Assembly (NCBI RefSeq): GCF_900176435.1
Contig: NZ_FWYE01000003.1
Location: 124,001-188,000, forward strand
Reading direction: 5' to 3'
DNA from: Picrophilus oshimae DSM 9789
Lineage (GTDB): Archaea; Thermoplasmatota; Thermoplasmata; Thermoplasmatales; Thermoplasmataceae
Length of the DNA stretch: 64,000 nucleotides
Numbering within the stretch: position 1 is the stretch's first letter; the number at the start of each line of letters is the position of its first letter. This document shows, one piece after another, positions 35,355-43,819 of the stretch. Position numbers and translations under genes: made by a program. Under the pieces are notes generated by a model. It did not search any database. It was given only the letters and a program-made list of their open reading frames with translations, and had not been told where the DNA came from.

Positions 35355-36113
35355 ATGGCAGATATAAGATACAGAAGCGGTGATAAGATGCATATATAAC
35401 AGGAAGCAATAATGAAAAAGTAATTGTAATACATGAAATATTTGGCCTGGATGAGCATACAAAAAGCGTTGCTGACAGATATTTGGTACACGGCAATGGC
35501 GTCGGATCTATTTTCAAGCAGGTATTTCTCATCAAGGATATCAAAGAATGATATATACAAAACAATGGATTTTATCATGTCAATTCCGCCTGAGAAACAG
35601 CGTGACAACGATTTTAGAATGCATAGATTAATGGAAATGGACGAAAATGAAAGAAGATCCATAGAAAAAGTTAATGAATTGCTATTTGTCAACAGGCCTG
35701 TGGATCTTCTTACAGAATATTTAAAGGATGGTGTTCTATATTTAAAATCAAGGGGGTATAAAAAAGTTGGCTCTGTTGGATTCTGCTTTGGAGGCGGGAT
35801 GTCAATAAACCTTGGATGCACCGGAACCGTGGACGTCATGGCAATATACTACGGTGAAAATCCAGAGCCCCTGGAAAAGTTAAAAAACGTTAATGCTGTA
35901 ATAGGATTCTACGCCGGCGAGGATAAAAGAATAACATCAAAGGCTCCTGATTTAATCTCTGAGCTTTACAAATACAACAAGGAGGTTACAGTAAAAATAT
36001 ATCCCGGGACCTATCATGCCTTCTTCAACAGTACCAGGCCAAAAATATACAATGATGCTGCGGCAAGGGACTCATGGGAGCTTTTAGTCCAGTTTTTTAA
36101 CAATCATTTATAA
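35355..36113 (+). pseudogene. Dienelactone hydrolase gene with two compensating frameshifts
   Basis: The C-terminal part (from about 35500) encodes a clear dienelactone hydrolase: nucleophile Cys in G-F-C-F-G-G-G, Asp in G-E-D-K-R and His in Y-H-A-F-F. ATG at 35355 starts a good N-terminus (M-A-D-I-R-Y-R-S-G-D-K) that meets TAA at 35397 in its own frame. The next coding segment (V-I-V-I-H-E-I-F-G-L-D-E-H) lies in another frame until about 35490-35500, after which the original frame resumes (A-M-A-S-D-L-F-S). A lost base in the TATATA tract at about 35392-35398 and a second indel about 100 bases later explain this. Translation from ATG 35433 alone would lack the first part of the fold. Either a decaying gene or sequence errors. 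Confidence 0.75.
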
Positions 36114-36610
36114 TTTTTATCAAATCTTCTTTCTATATAAACAAATTTCTCCAGGATTTTATCAAGTGATGCTATTATCAATGCCCCAAGAACAACAAAA
36201 ATTATTGAATATATATTTAATTTTTCTATTACATAGACAAGATCTATGCCCATTGCAGGTGGATGCTCTGCCCGTAATGAAACCAGGGCCAAGGCCAGAA
36301 TGAATTCAACAATGGTAACGCTGTAATATATATTTATATAATATGTTAACAAGGAAACTATCAGTCCTATAATCCCTGCTATAATATAGCTTCTTATAAA
36401 TGTCATTAATTTTGATGATTTATTCTCCGGCTCCATAAAAAGAAGAAAGGCACTCGATGCAAAGGAACCGAAGATGATAAATCTTGCAATCGGTATTACA
36501 AGATTGTAAAAATAATGTAATAGAAATATTGTAATGGCAATTGTTATTCCAACAAACAATGCAGGTATCATCTTATTCCTAATAAATTCCTCATGATTTT
36601 TATAGTACAT
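36104..36610 (-). CDS. HPP-family membrane protein
   Basis: This 168-residue integral membrane protein has four to five hydrophobic segments and the eponymous motif E-H-P-P-A-M-G-I near residue 115. An F-G-S-F-A-S-S-A-F-L-L-F segment earlier is also characteristic. Some HPP proteins in cyanobacteria and plastids have been linked to nitrite transport; in archaea the role is unknown. The 3' end overlaps the convergent dienelactone hydrolase gene by 10 bases. Confidence 0.8.
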   Translation of the reverse strand: MYYKNHEEFIRNKMIPALFVGITIAITIFLLHYFYNLVIPIARFIIFGSFASSAFLLFMEPENKSSKLMTFIRSYIIAGIIGLIVSLLTYYINIYYSVTIVEFILALALVSLRAEHPPAMGIDLVYVIEKLNIYSIIFVVLGALIIASLDKILEKFVYIERRFDKNYK

Positions 36611-36706
36611 TACATCTTAAAATTGTTTTAATATATTTATTTATTGCATAATAATTAATTCAAGGCAAAATAGTTAATTATAAATAAAATTATTTAATGA
36701 TAAAAC

Positions 36707-37006
36707 ATGAAAATTAACATAGGCCTTTCAACACTTGATATAGATGATGAAATAATAAAAAACGACGATGTTTTATCAATAGGCGTTATATTAAAGAACG
36801 GCCCATGTAACGATAACATGTGCCAGCTGATAAGGGTTCCATACGCTGAGATAAATAAGGATTACACAATGAAAAATTCCATAAAACTATTTAATCCAAG
36901 AATAGAAATAGATACAAACGTTTACGATATGATTTCAAGGGAAAGGGAGAACATAAAAATAAGAATGTCGAATAGAAAAATATTGATAAAGGGCATACAC
37001 CTTTAA
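36707..37006 (+). CDS. Hypothetical protein, 99 residues
   Basis: This is a small soluble protein that I do not recognise. It is charged, with a short C-x4-C pair (C-N-D-N-M-C) near residue 34, which could be a redox or metal site. A TATA-like TTATAAATAAAATTATTTAA precedes ATG 36707. Its stop codon overlaps the stop of the convergent tatC gene by 4 bases, the pattern of real neighbours in this window. Confidence 0.5.
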   Translation: MKINIGLSTLDIDDEIIKNDDVLSIGVILKNGPCNDNMCQLIRVPYAEINKDYTMKNSIKLFNPRIEIDTNVYDMISRERENIKIRMSNRKILIKGIHL

Positions 37007-37818
37007 TAATCATTTGTTATGGAAATTAATTTTTCCTTCTTTTCAACCCTTTTTGATATGTAAAGCCCGGCAAAGTAAAGTGCTATTATTGGCACTGCAA
37101 GTATAATCATTGTGAATCCAGTAACCCCCGGTGAGAATATCATGCCAAAGATAAATGCACCTATAACTGCATACCTCCAGTTTGCAGCCCACTGCTCATA
37201 TGTTACTATGCCGAATCTTGTAAGCCCAACCATGATTACGGGCAGTTCAAAGGAAAGGCCAAAGGCAATTACATATATAAATAAAAAGGAGACGAAGCTT
37301 GATATGCTTAATGTCGTCGATGCCCCAAGGCCGACATTAAAGTCCTGGAATATTATAAATATCTCTGGCGCAACAAAGTAAAGGCCCATAAAAGCACCTG
37401 CTGCAAACAGAAGCGATGCCGGTATTATTATGGATTTTATAAGCTCCCTCTCACTATTTTTTAATGCCGGTGATACAAACTGCATTAACTGGTATGCTAT
37501 ATAAGGCATCGAGATAATCAATGAAAGCGACATGCAGGAATAAAAATCGGCCATAACACCGTCCGTTGGCTTTATAACAAGCAATTTTGTATCCTCTGGA
37601 AGCACATGATCCTTTATTATAAAAAGGAACTGCGCACCAATGTTATGGAAAGGATCAGGATATATAAATAAAAACCTGTAATTAAATAGAGATATGTATC
37701 TTATCTGGAACATTAAAAATATGGCAAAGAAAATACCAAAGACTGTTAAGGATCTTATAAGCCTGTACCTTATCTCATCGGAGTATTTAACAAGATAATT
37801 GAATATCTCGTTTTCCAT
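37003..37818 (-). CDS. tatC: Sec-independent protein translocase TatC
   Basis: This core receptor of the twin-arginine translocase binds the RR signal. The 271-residue protein has six membrane segments. Recognisable elements are the N-terminal E-I-R-Y-R-L-I-R, the periplasmic loop with P-T-D-G-V, F-V-S-P-A-L-K-N-S-E-R near residue 122 and the F-x-x-P-V-x-M-x-G-L-T-R-F-G segment. It is coupled to tatA, 2 bases upstream. A Tat-signal Rieske protein is encoded on the other side of tatA, an obvious client. Confidence 0.93.
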   Translation of the reverse strand: MENEIFNYLVKYSDEIRYRLIRSLTVFGIFFAIFLMFQIRYISLFNYRFLFIYPDPFHNIGAQFLFIIKDHVLPEDTKLLVIKPTDGVMADFYSCMSLSLIISMPYIAYQLMQFVSPALKNSERELIKSIIIPASLLFAAGAFMGLYFVAPEIFIIFQDFNVGLGASTTLSISSFVSFLFIYVIAFGLSFELPVIMVGLTRFGIVTYEQWAANWRYAVIGAFIFGMIFSPGVTGFTMIILAVPIIALYFAGLYISKRVEKKEKLISITNDY

Positions 37819-37820
37819 AT

Positions 37821-38102
37821 TTAATTCTCTTTTACCTTTAACTTCTCATTTATTTCACCAATTATCTGGTCTATCGTCTTATTTTTTATATCTATGTTAA
37901 GATCCTGTGCTATCTTCATGTAATCTATCTGATTTTTATTTGTGTTTGAATGTATTTCATTTTCTATTTCCATCTGGCCCTTTTTGAATTCTCCTGTCGC
38001 CCTGCCAAGATTCCTTGCGAGCTCCGGTATCTTCTTTGTACCGCCAAAGATTATGACGGCAACAACAATCAAAATAAGCCAGTCATCAATTGATCCTATC
38101 AT
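37821..38102 (-). CDS. tatA: Tat translocase pore protein TatA
   Basis: This 93-residue protein has one N-terminal membrane helix (I-L-I-V-V-A-V-I-I-F), the F-G-G-T-K-K-I-P-E-L-A-R-N-L-G-R hinge and amphipathic helix, and a charged tail. ATG at 38102 is preferred over a TTG three codons upstream, because the TatA helix normally begins close to Met and the TATA box at 38128-38137 fits. It is the first gene of tatA-tatC. Confidence 0.92.
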   Translation of the reverse strand: MIGSIDDWLILIVVAVIIFGGTKKIPELARNLGRATGEFKKGQMEIENEIHSNTNKNQIDYMKIAQDLNIDIKNKTIDQIIGEINEKLKVKEN

Positions 38103-38127
38103 GATGATCAATTAATAATGCTTTCCA

Positions 38128-38137
38128 GTATATATAA
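38128..38137 (-). promoter_or_regulatory. TATA box of tatA
   Basis: On the minus strand, TTATATATAC lies 26-35 bases before the ATG at 38102. This is the expected distance for a leaderless or nearly leaderless transcript. Confidence 0.45.
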
Positions 38138-38412
38138 TTTTTTTTACATTGAACAAATTAGATCCAAAATTCCAATTTTTTAGTTTTATTATGATTATAT
38201 CTTTTTAATAAAAAATTAAATAAACAATAATACTCAAAAAATTCTTTATTTTTCTAATTTTGTAAATTAAAAATATTAAAATGTTTTTAAAATGAATGAA
38301 AGTATCACTCAGTCATTGTATATATTATTAATAATTTACATATTTAATATAAAAAGTTTTGTTTTCTTTTGAATATTTTCATGCATAAAATTAGCTCTCC
38401 TAATGGCAAAAG

Positions 38413-38422
38413 TTTAATATAT
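38413..38422 (+). promoter_or_regulatory. TATA box of the Rieske/cytochrome b operon
   Basis: TTTAATATAT lies 18-27 bases before ATG 38440, with no Shine-Dalgarno motif between them, consistent with a leaderless first gene. Confidence 0.5.
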
Positions 38423-38439
38423 TATTATGATAAACAATC

Positions 38440-39297
38440 ATGAGGCCAAACAAAGAGGACATACCAGAACCTGAAAGGCGGGCCTTTATAAAGGGTGCTG
38501 GGCTCTCCATTGCGGCACTTTTTATAGGCGGGCTTTCCATAGAAAGGTATGCTGTCCCAAAGGATAGAAACATTCCTGTCATGGATAGCTATCCCCTGGC
38601 AATTCTGGAGGACCCCAATGGAAATCCAATAAAGGCATCTGAGATACCTGCCGCCGAGCCATCCAGTACTTCCTATCCAATAATGGTTTTTAACTATCCA
38701 CTTCAGGATGAGCCGACGTTTTTGATAAAGCTTAAGGGCATAAAGATAACACCAACAGATGGCATAATATATAATTCATCTGATAATACATCAATAATTG
38801 CACTTAGTGCCATATGCCAGCATCTTGGCTGTGTACCGCCATTCCTTGACTATCACCCTGGTGAAAGCATACCGTTTGAGGCAAAATTAATAGGCTACAA
38901 TAAAACAAACTGGCCAAAATACGGTCTTATATACTGCAAGTGCCATGGAAGCCAGTACGATCCATCTCACGGTTATCAAAACCTTTACAATAATGGGCCG
39001 GCACCAAGCCCTGCAAATCATTCATTGCCACAGATCATGCTGGCAACGGATGATCAGGATTATGTCTATGCATATGGAATAAACTCAAAGAATGCGGTTA
39101 TAAGAACACATCTATGGTATCCTGGTGGAGAGGTTCACGGACCGGAGGTTATAAAGGAAAATCTAAGCGGTGGAACACCGATAAGGGAATCAAGGAGGTC
39201 AGTTCCATCATCGCTTTCATCGATAACAGCATCAAGGGTTCTGTACAAAACAACCGTTGTAAGCAGCTCAAACGGCCCGTGGCCGGGATCATTTTAG
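38440..39297 (+). CDS. Rieske iron-sulfur protein with Tat signal
   Basis: This [2Fe-2S] electron carrier belongs to a bc1-like quinol-oxidising complex. The 285-residue protein starts with a Tat signal (P-E-R-R-A-F-I-K-G-A-G then a hydrophobic helix, residues 10-35). The two cluster loops are C-Q-H-L-G-C (about residues 127-132) and C-K-C-H-G-S (about residues 167-172), giving the standard two Cys and two His ligands plus the disulfide Cys pair. A long insertion between the loops and a C-terminal extension resemble archaeal SoxL/SoxF-type proteins. It is the first gene of the operon with cytochrome b and is divergent from tatAC, which would export it. Confidence 0.92.
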   Translation: MRPNKEDIPEPERRAFIKGAGLSIAALFIGGLSIERYAVPKDRNIPVMDSYPLAILEDPNGNPIKASEIPAAEPSSTSYPIMVFNYPLQDEPTFLIKLKGIKITPTDGIIYNSSDNTSIIALSAICQHLGCVPPFLDYHPGESIPFEAKLIGYNKTNWPKYGLIYCKCHGSQYDPSHGYQNLYNNGPAPSPANHSLPQIMLATDDQDYVYAYGINSKNAVIRTHLWYPGGEVHGPEVIKENLSGGTPIRESRRSVPSSLSSITASRVLYKTTVVSSSNGPWPGSF

Positions 39298-39306
39298 GGT
39301 GATTTA

Positions 39307-40500
39307 ATGGAAAGAACAGAGGCTGAAAGGAATAATTATGATCTCACAAAGATAATGAAGCCAGAGGAGCTCCCTGAGGGTTCCTATAGCATAGGCATAA
39401 GGTCTGTAACATTACGTGGTTTAAGGATAGATGAGTGGACCGGTGCATTTGTTGCCACCGCATTATTTTACCAGATTATTTCAGGAATAATATTATTCTT
39501 CTATTACAGCCAGATTGCGCCTTACGATTCAACGTTATATATAATAAATGATGTACCATTCGGGCATATAATATTGACATCGCATCTTTACATGGCATAC
39601 GCAATGATTGGTCTTGTTTACTTCCATATGATGCGCCAGTATTTCATTGGATCATATAAGGGTGCATGGCGCTGGCTTCAGTGGATGCTTGGTGTCATAA
39701 TGTTTCTGCTTGTTATACTTACAGCAATTCTTGGATACATGCTTGCAGATACAACAATAGCAATGGCCGCACTTCATATAGGATTATTGTTCATGCAGAG
39801 GAGCGTTCTTGGAAGAATACTGCCGGGCGTTTTTATAAACTGGCTTGAGGCGATACTTGTTGGTAACTATACAACGCAGGCAGAATTCTCGCATATCCTT
39901 GCGCTTCACGTTGCAGTTTTCTCAACATTACTGCTTGGCATATTCGCCGTGCATTTCATGCTCTTTGAAAGGTCAGGGCTTGCAACTGACAAACCCGAGA
40001 AGGGAAAGATGGTTCCATGGTATCCGAACAATCTATTATACATGATCTTCATGGGCGTAGTTCTTGTGTTCGTTGTTATAGTGTTTGCGGCTGCATTCCC
40101 TCAGAAACTAACACTTGCATATGGTTCGCTTGCCTATGGAACTTTTCCTGTGCCTGACTGGTACATAACACCTGTTTACAAATTAATGGATGTTGCGGGC
40201 TATGGTCTTAGCACGGGCGGTGTGCCACTTGTAATAGGCATTGTCATATTTTTATTCTTCCTGCCATTCATAGACAGATACAAAAAGCTTGGTCCGCTGC
40301 AGAGGCCATGGGTCACAGCCTTTGGAATATACTTATTAATAGGCATAGCAGTAACAACGATCTGGGGATACTCGCAGCCAGGCCTGACGCAGTCAAGAAT
40401 AATGACCGAATATCTATGGTGGTCAATAACGGTAATATCATTCCTAAGCGTCTATGCAATGAGATTTGCAAAGAAAGATCTATCAGGTGATAAAAAATGA
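39307..40500 (+). CDS. Cytochrome b subunit of a bc1-like complex
   Basis: This is a 397-residue membrane protein with about nine segments. Candidate heme ligands are His in H-I-I-L-T-S-H-L-Y and F-H-M-M-R-Q-Y-F (segment 2) and in H-I-L-A-L-H and A-V-H-F-M-L-F-E-R-S-G (segment 4); F-P-V-P-D-W-Y-I-T-P marks the Qo-side loop, where the usual P-E-W-Y is here P-D-W-Y. It passes electrons across the membrane and partners the Rieske protein. GGGTGAT at 39297-39303 directs its start. No cytochrome c1 gene is near, as in other archaeal complexes. Confidence 0.9.
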   Translation: MERTEAERNNYDLTKIMKPEELPEGSYSIGIRSVTLRGLRIDEWTGAFVATALFYQIISGIILFFYYSQIAPYDSTLYIINDVPFGHIILTSHLYMAYAMIGLVYFHMMRQYFIGSYKGAWRWLQWMLGVIMFLLVILTAILGYMLADTTIAMAALHIGLLFMQRSVLGRILPGVFINWLEAILVGNYTTQAEFSHILALHVAVFSTLLLGIFAVHFMLFERSGLATDKPEKGKMVPWYPNNLLYMIFMGVVLVFVVIVFAAAFPQKLTLAYGSLAYGTFPVPDWYITPVYKLMDVAGYGLSTGGVPLVIGIVIFLFFLPFIDRYKKLGPLQRPWVTAFGIYLLIGIAVTTIWGYSQPGLTQSRIMTEYLWWSITVISFLSVYAMRFAKKDLSGDKK

Positions 40501-40688
40501 AGGCAAGTCATGTGGTTTATGGAATAGCGATATTCCAGCTTGTGGTCCTTGATCCATTGATGTGGTACTTCACACAGGTAAGACCATATCAATACGAGAG
40601 TCTCTGGGCCGTAACGCTGGGATTGAACATCTTAATGTTTGGAATAATAGCGTTAATAATGTTTAGAAAGACACTCAGGGAGGTTTAA
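40497..40688 (+). CDS. Small membrane subunit of the cytochrome b operon, 63 residues
   Basis: Two hydrophobic segments (about residues 5-25 and 38-55) are joined by a short loop with W-Y-F-T-Q-V-R-P-Y-Q-Y-E. ATGA overlap with the cytochrome b gene, and GGTGA at 40486-40490, imply coupled translation. I do not recognise a family; it is probably an accessory subunit of the quinol-oxidising complex. It has no heme or metal motif. Confidence 0.75.
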   Translation: MKASHVVYGIAIFQLVVLDPLMWYFTQVRPYQYESLWAVTLGLNILMFGIIALIMFRKTLREV

Positions 40689-40689
40689 T

Positions 40690-41040
40690 ATGAACAAGGC
40701 ATTGAATATGTTTTATGCATCAATGGTTTTGTATCTCTTCGGTTCGGTTCCTTTTGTCCTTTACGCAGTTGTTATAAAGCCACTGTCTGTATCATACCAT
40801 GAAAACACATATAGTATGATATCACCAGTTTTCGGCAATTTTGGCGTTTACATAAGTTCACTTGAAATCATAGAGCTTGTTTTAATAACAATATCCCTTG
40901 CATTATTTATTGTTTCGATATTCCTTGCAAGAGCCAGCGGTAAAAAACTTTCAAAACTAACGCTGATGTTTCCAGTTATACTTTATTTATTTGCATATAT
41001 AGCAACGGCAATGGCCGGAGTGGTGGGTGCTGCAACATGA
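40690..41040 (+). CDS. Membrane protein of the cytochrome b operon, 116 residues
   Basis: Three hydrophobic segments are seen (about residues 8-30, 52-78 and 92-114). No cofactor-binding motif is evident; a single His lies in the first external loop (S-Y-H-E-N). A GGGAGGT motif precedes ATG 40690, which is one base after the previous stop. Position in the operon suggests a subunit or assembly factor of the bc1-like complex. Confidence 0.75.
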   Translation: MNKALNMFYASMVLYLFGSVPFVLYAVVIKPLSVSYHENTYSMISPVFGNFGVYISSLEIIELVLITISLALFIVSIFLARASGKKLSKLTLMFPVILYLFAYIATAMAGVVGAAT

Positions 41041-41258
41041 TGGATAGAATAAAAAGCATGAAGAAAAGCTCTAAGTACATGATGGTGACCGGTATAATAT
41101 TTTTAATAATATCGGTGCCAACCTTTATAGACTATGATATGTTTCCGAGGTACGATGCCAGCATAGGACCGCACCAGCTTGGCAGCTGGATTTCATTCTT
41201 CTTTACCTTTGTTGGCTTTATACTTTTAATCATGGCATTCGGTCAGGAGGACCTTTAA
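41037..41258 (+). CDS. Small membrane protein of the cytochrome b operon, 73 residues
   Basis: A basic start (M-M-D-R-I-K-S-M-K-K) is followed by two hydrophobic segments (about residues 13-30 and 48-68), with an external loop containing M-F-P-R-Y-D-A-S-I-G-P-H-Q-L-G. The gene overlaps the preceding stop codon, and ATG 41040 is an alternative start one codon on. It is the last gene of the operon. No family was recognised. Confidence 0.72.
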   Translation: MMDRIKSMKKSSKYMMVTGIIFLIISVPTFIDYDMFPRYDASIGPHQLGSWISFFFTFVGFILLIMAFGQEDL

Positions 41259-41316
41259 AATAAAAAATTATAAATTTTTTTGATAATCATTTTATATGAA
41301 TAATTTATGATCTTTT

Positions 41317-42351
41317 ATGACTGACGAGGTTCCAGAGAAGAGAAATAAACATCCATATATAATGTATGATATGATAAGGGATATACCAAATGGAATATCA
41401 AAGACCATTGATGTTATGGAATCAATGGATTATTCATTCTTAAATGCACCTTTGATAATGACCGGTAATGGAACTGCATATCATGCAGGATATCTTGGCA
41501 TGCAGTTTCTAAAAAAGACAAACTATCATTTTGATTTTATCCAGGCCTATGAGCTTTTAAATTATTACATCCCTGATGGAACTGTAATAGGCATATCGCA
41601 TACAGGAAAAACAAAGAGTACAGTGGATGCAATAGAATTTTCAAAGAGGTATTCATATACCGTTGGAATAACACATTACATGGATTCACCACTATACAAA
41701 ATATCAAATAAACCGGTATTCATTGATTCAGTTGATAAATCACTTTGCAATACAAAGGCATTCTTTGATAATGCATTTGCATCACTTTACATTGCAATGA
41801 ATTATTCCGGAATATACTTTGATGTAAAGGATATTAAAAATGATATAATAGATGTTATAAATAAAAAGGAAAAGGAAATCTCTGAGTTAACATCAAAATT
41901 ATCGCATATAAATAATGTCTTTGTGCTTGGTGCAGGGCCAAATTACATAGCTGCAAGGGAGGCTGCACAGAAGATTAAGGAGGCAACGCATTTACATGCG
42001 GAGGGCATAGAGCTTGAGGAATTCAATCATGGATGCACCTCGGTAATAGACGAGAACTCACTTTTGATAATAATAAATAACAAAACCGTAAATAAGAGGA
42101 CAGAAGATATCGTAAGGGCATGCAAGGTTCTTGGAACAAAAACCATTGTTATCCGTGGCGATGGTGATTTTTCAATAGACCTAAACGAGTCAAATGATGA
42201 GTACATTGAACCATTTACAAACATGGCAGTGCTTTATTACATTGCATATTACCTTGCACTGGCAAAAAAGGTAAATCCTGATCTATTAAGATTTGACGAA
42301 AAAAAATATCGTGAATTTGATGATATAATATTCCCACCAGGCGCACACTAA
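41317..42351 (+). CDS. SIS-domain sugar phosphate isomerase/deaminase (GlmS isomerase-like)
   Basis: This 344-residue protein has two SIS domains and corresponds to the isomerase half of glucosamine-6-phosphate synthase, without the N-terminal glutaminase. Domain 1 (about residues 30-165) has T-G-N-G-T-A-Y-H-A-G and I-G-I-S-H-T-G-K-T-K-S-T; domain 2 (from 200) has L-G-A-G-P-N-Y-I-A-A-R-E-A and H-A-E-G-I-E-L-E-E-F-N-H-G. The typical GlmS C-terminal Lys-containing tail is not obvious. Archaeal proteins of this kind include glucosamine-6-phosphate deaminases, so an amino-sugar role is likely. Confidence 0.8.
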   Translation: MTDEVPEKRNKHPYIMYDMIRDIPNGISKTIDVMESMDYSFLNAPLIMTGNGTAYHAGYLGMQFLKKTNYHFDFIQAYELLNYYIPDGTVIGISHTGKTKSTVDAIEFSKRYSYTVGITHYMDSPLYKISNKPVFIDSVDKSLCNTKAFFDNAFASLYIAMNYSGIYFDVKDIKNDIIDVINKKEKEISELTSKLSHINNVFVLGAGPNYIAAREAAQKIKEATHLHAEGIELEEFNHGCTSVIDENSLLIIINNKTVNKRTEDIVRACKVLGTKTIVIRGDGDFSIDLNESNDEYIEPFTNMAVLYYIAYYLALAKKVNPDLLRFDEKKYREFDDIIFPPGAH

Positions 42352-42394
42352 TATAATAAAAAAATTTATATTTTATTATTTATGTCATTAATTA

Positions 42395-43819
42395 ATGAAC
42401 ATAGAGGAAATGCTTTTATATGAGATTAAATATGGAAGATTTTCAAATTTTATGATAAACAATGAATTTTATAACATTAGTGATCCATCGTATCTTGATA
42501 TTGATATAAAAAGCCTTCTGTCAAAACTTGAGTCATCAGGTTATATAATTAAAAGTGCTGAAAGGCCTGTATTAAAATGTAATTATTGTGGAAACGATAG
42601 GTTTTTCGCTATTCCATACTGCAATGAGCATGGAATGCCAATGGAGCTAAAGGACAATAAAATTATATGCCCTGTTACGGGAGATATTGAGGCATACAAA
42701 TTGATGGATATATGCTCATCATGCATGAAATTAAACGAATCCATGAAATCAATGGAAATCTCTGAAAGTTATAAATTAACTGAAAAAAAGAATTTTATGG
42801 TTGAACTTTTACATGATGCCATTTCAATATTAAATGAATATAATCTAAAATATGAAATTGGTGGAAAAATATCCGGAATAAAAACGGAGCATGTTTTTAA
42901 TATAATAATAAAAAAGGATTTTTCATATCTTATAGATATATATTATGGAGGAGATGTAAAGGTCATAACAGAGCATCATTATTCAATACCGGATGATGTA
43001 CCTGGATCTTACACCGTTGTTTTTAACATAGATGAAAATAACTCCGAATTTGAAATTCCAGGGATAAAATACATAAAGTCTGTTAATTATGAGGAATTTT
43101 TAAGCAATTTTAAAAAATTCGTACTTGATATAGTAAATAATAAATCATTCATGTTTGGCATACCTGCACTTGATAATCTTATAAAAACAGGCTTAAAAAT
43201 AAATAATGTATATGGCTTTGAAACATTTTCATCAGGCAATATATCATATTTTCTCGTCAGGTTTCTTATCTACGGTGCCGAGAACGCTGAGCCAGGAATT
43301 TACATAACAACCAGGAACTCACCTGATTATATTATAAGAAATGCAAGATCATATAATATAGATCTTGAAAAATACATAGATTCAAAAAACATAGCAATCA
43401 TGGATTTAAACTCAACAATAGAAAAAATAGATCTTGGATCTGATTATTACAAGCTTTCCGGACACATCTCTGATATTCTCAATGAAATATCAAAGGCAGT
43501 AAAAAAGTACGGTGCAAGGAGGCTTGTTATAGACTCAATAGAGCCGCTGGAGCTTGGTCAGAACCAGAATATAATAAGATACCTCTTCAACGGTTTAAGG
43601 AAGCTGGACTGTGTTATTGTAGCAACAAAATACATAGATAATATAGATTCGCATCCTATAGAGGACATGTACTTTTCAGGTATAGGCGTTATGGGAACAA
43701 TGATAACAAACGGTCAGCTGCACGAGATATTTATATTAAAAAAATCCGGTGAATTTATTCCAGGCAAAAAGGTATTTGATGTTGAAATTGACAGCAATGG
43801 TGAGTTTGTATTTAGATGA
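42395..43819 (+). CDS. Zn-finger protein with degenerate KaiC-like ATPase domain
   Basis: This 474-residue protein has two parts. Residues 62-110 form a Cys/His module: C62-x2-C65, C76-x2-H79, C92 and C107-x2-C110, resembling the TackOD1 metal-binding output domain. Residues 250-470 match the KaiC/RecA fold: G-I-P-A-L-D-N-L-I, G-I-Y-I-T-T-R-N, Walker B R-R-L-V-I-D-S-I. The Walker A region at 274-283 reads G-F-E-T-F-S-S-G-N-I and lacks the P-loop Lys, so ATP hydrolysis is doubtful. It overlaps the next gene, a membrane glycosyltransferase, by ATGA. A regulatory role toward the glycosyltransferase is inferred. Confidence 0.75.
   Translation: MNIEEMLLYEIKYGRFSNFMINNEFYNISDPSYLDIDIKSLLSKLESSGYIIKSAERPVLKCNYCGNDRFFAIPYCNEHGMPMELKDNKIICPVTGDIEAYKLMDICSSCMKLNESMKSMEISESYKLTEKKNFMVELLHDAISILNEYNLKYEIGGKISGIKTEHVFNIIIKKDFSYLIDIYYGGDVKVITEHHYSIPDDVPGSYTVVFNIDENNSEFEIPGIKYIKSVNYEEFLSNFKKFVLDIVNNKSFMFGIPALDNLIKTGLKINNVYGFETFSSGNISYFLVRFLIYGAENAEPGIYITTRNSPDYIIRNARSYNIDLEKYIDSKNIAIMDLNSTIEKIDLGSDYYKLSGHISDILNEISKAVKKYGARRLVIDSIEPLELGQNQNIIRYLFNGLRKLDCVIVATKYIDNIDSHPIEDMYFSGIGVMGTMITNGQLHEIFILKKSGEFIPGKKVFDVEIDSNGEFVFR

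Larger units (their letters stand above)
38103..38439 (+). other. AT-rich gap between tatA and the Rieske gene
   Basis: This stretch of 337 bases has no convincing gene. It holds the divergent promoters of tatA and the Rieske operon at its two ends. The middle is an AT-rich, low-complexity sequence. A 26-codon frame at 38292-38372 (M-N-E-S-I-T-Q-S-L, then hydrophobic) has no motif and could be chance. Confidence 0.5.

Noticed and set aside
35267-35839. A 190-codon frame on the minus strand
   Set aside because: It lies antisense to the dienelactone hydrolase gene, which has recognisable catalytic motifs; the antisense product has none.
38292-38372. A 26-codon hydrophobic frame in the tatA/Rieske gap
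   Set aside because: AT-rich DNA often gives hydrophobic frames by chance, and there is no Shine-Dalgarno motif or motif in the product.
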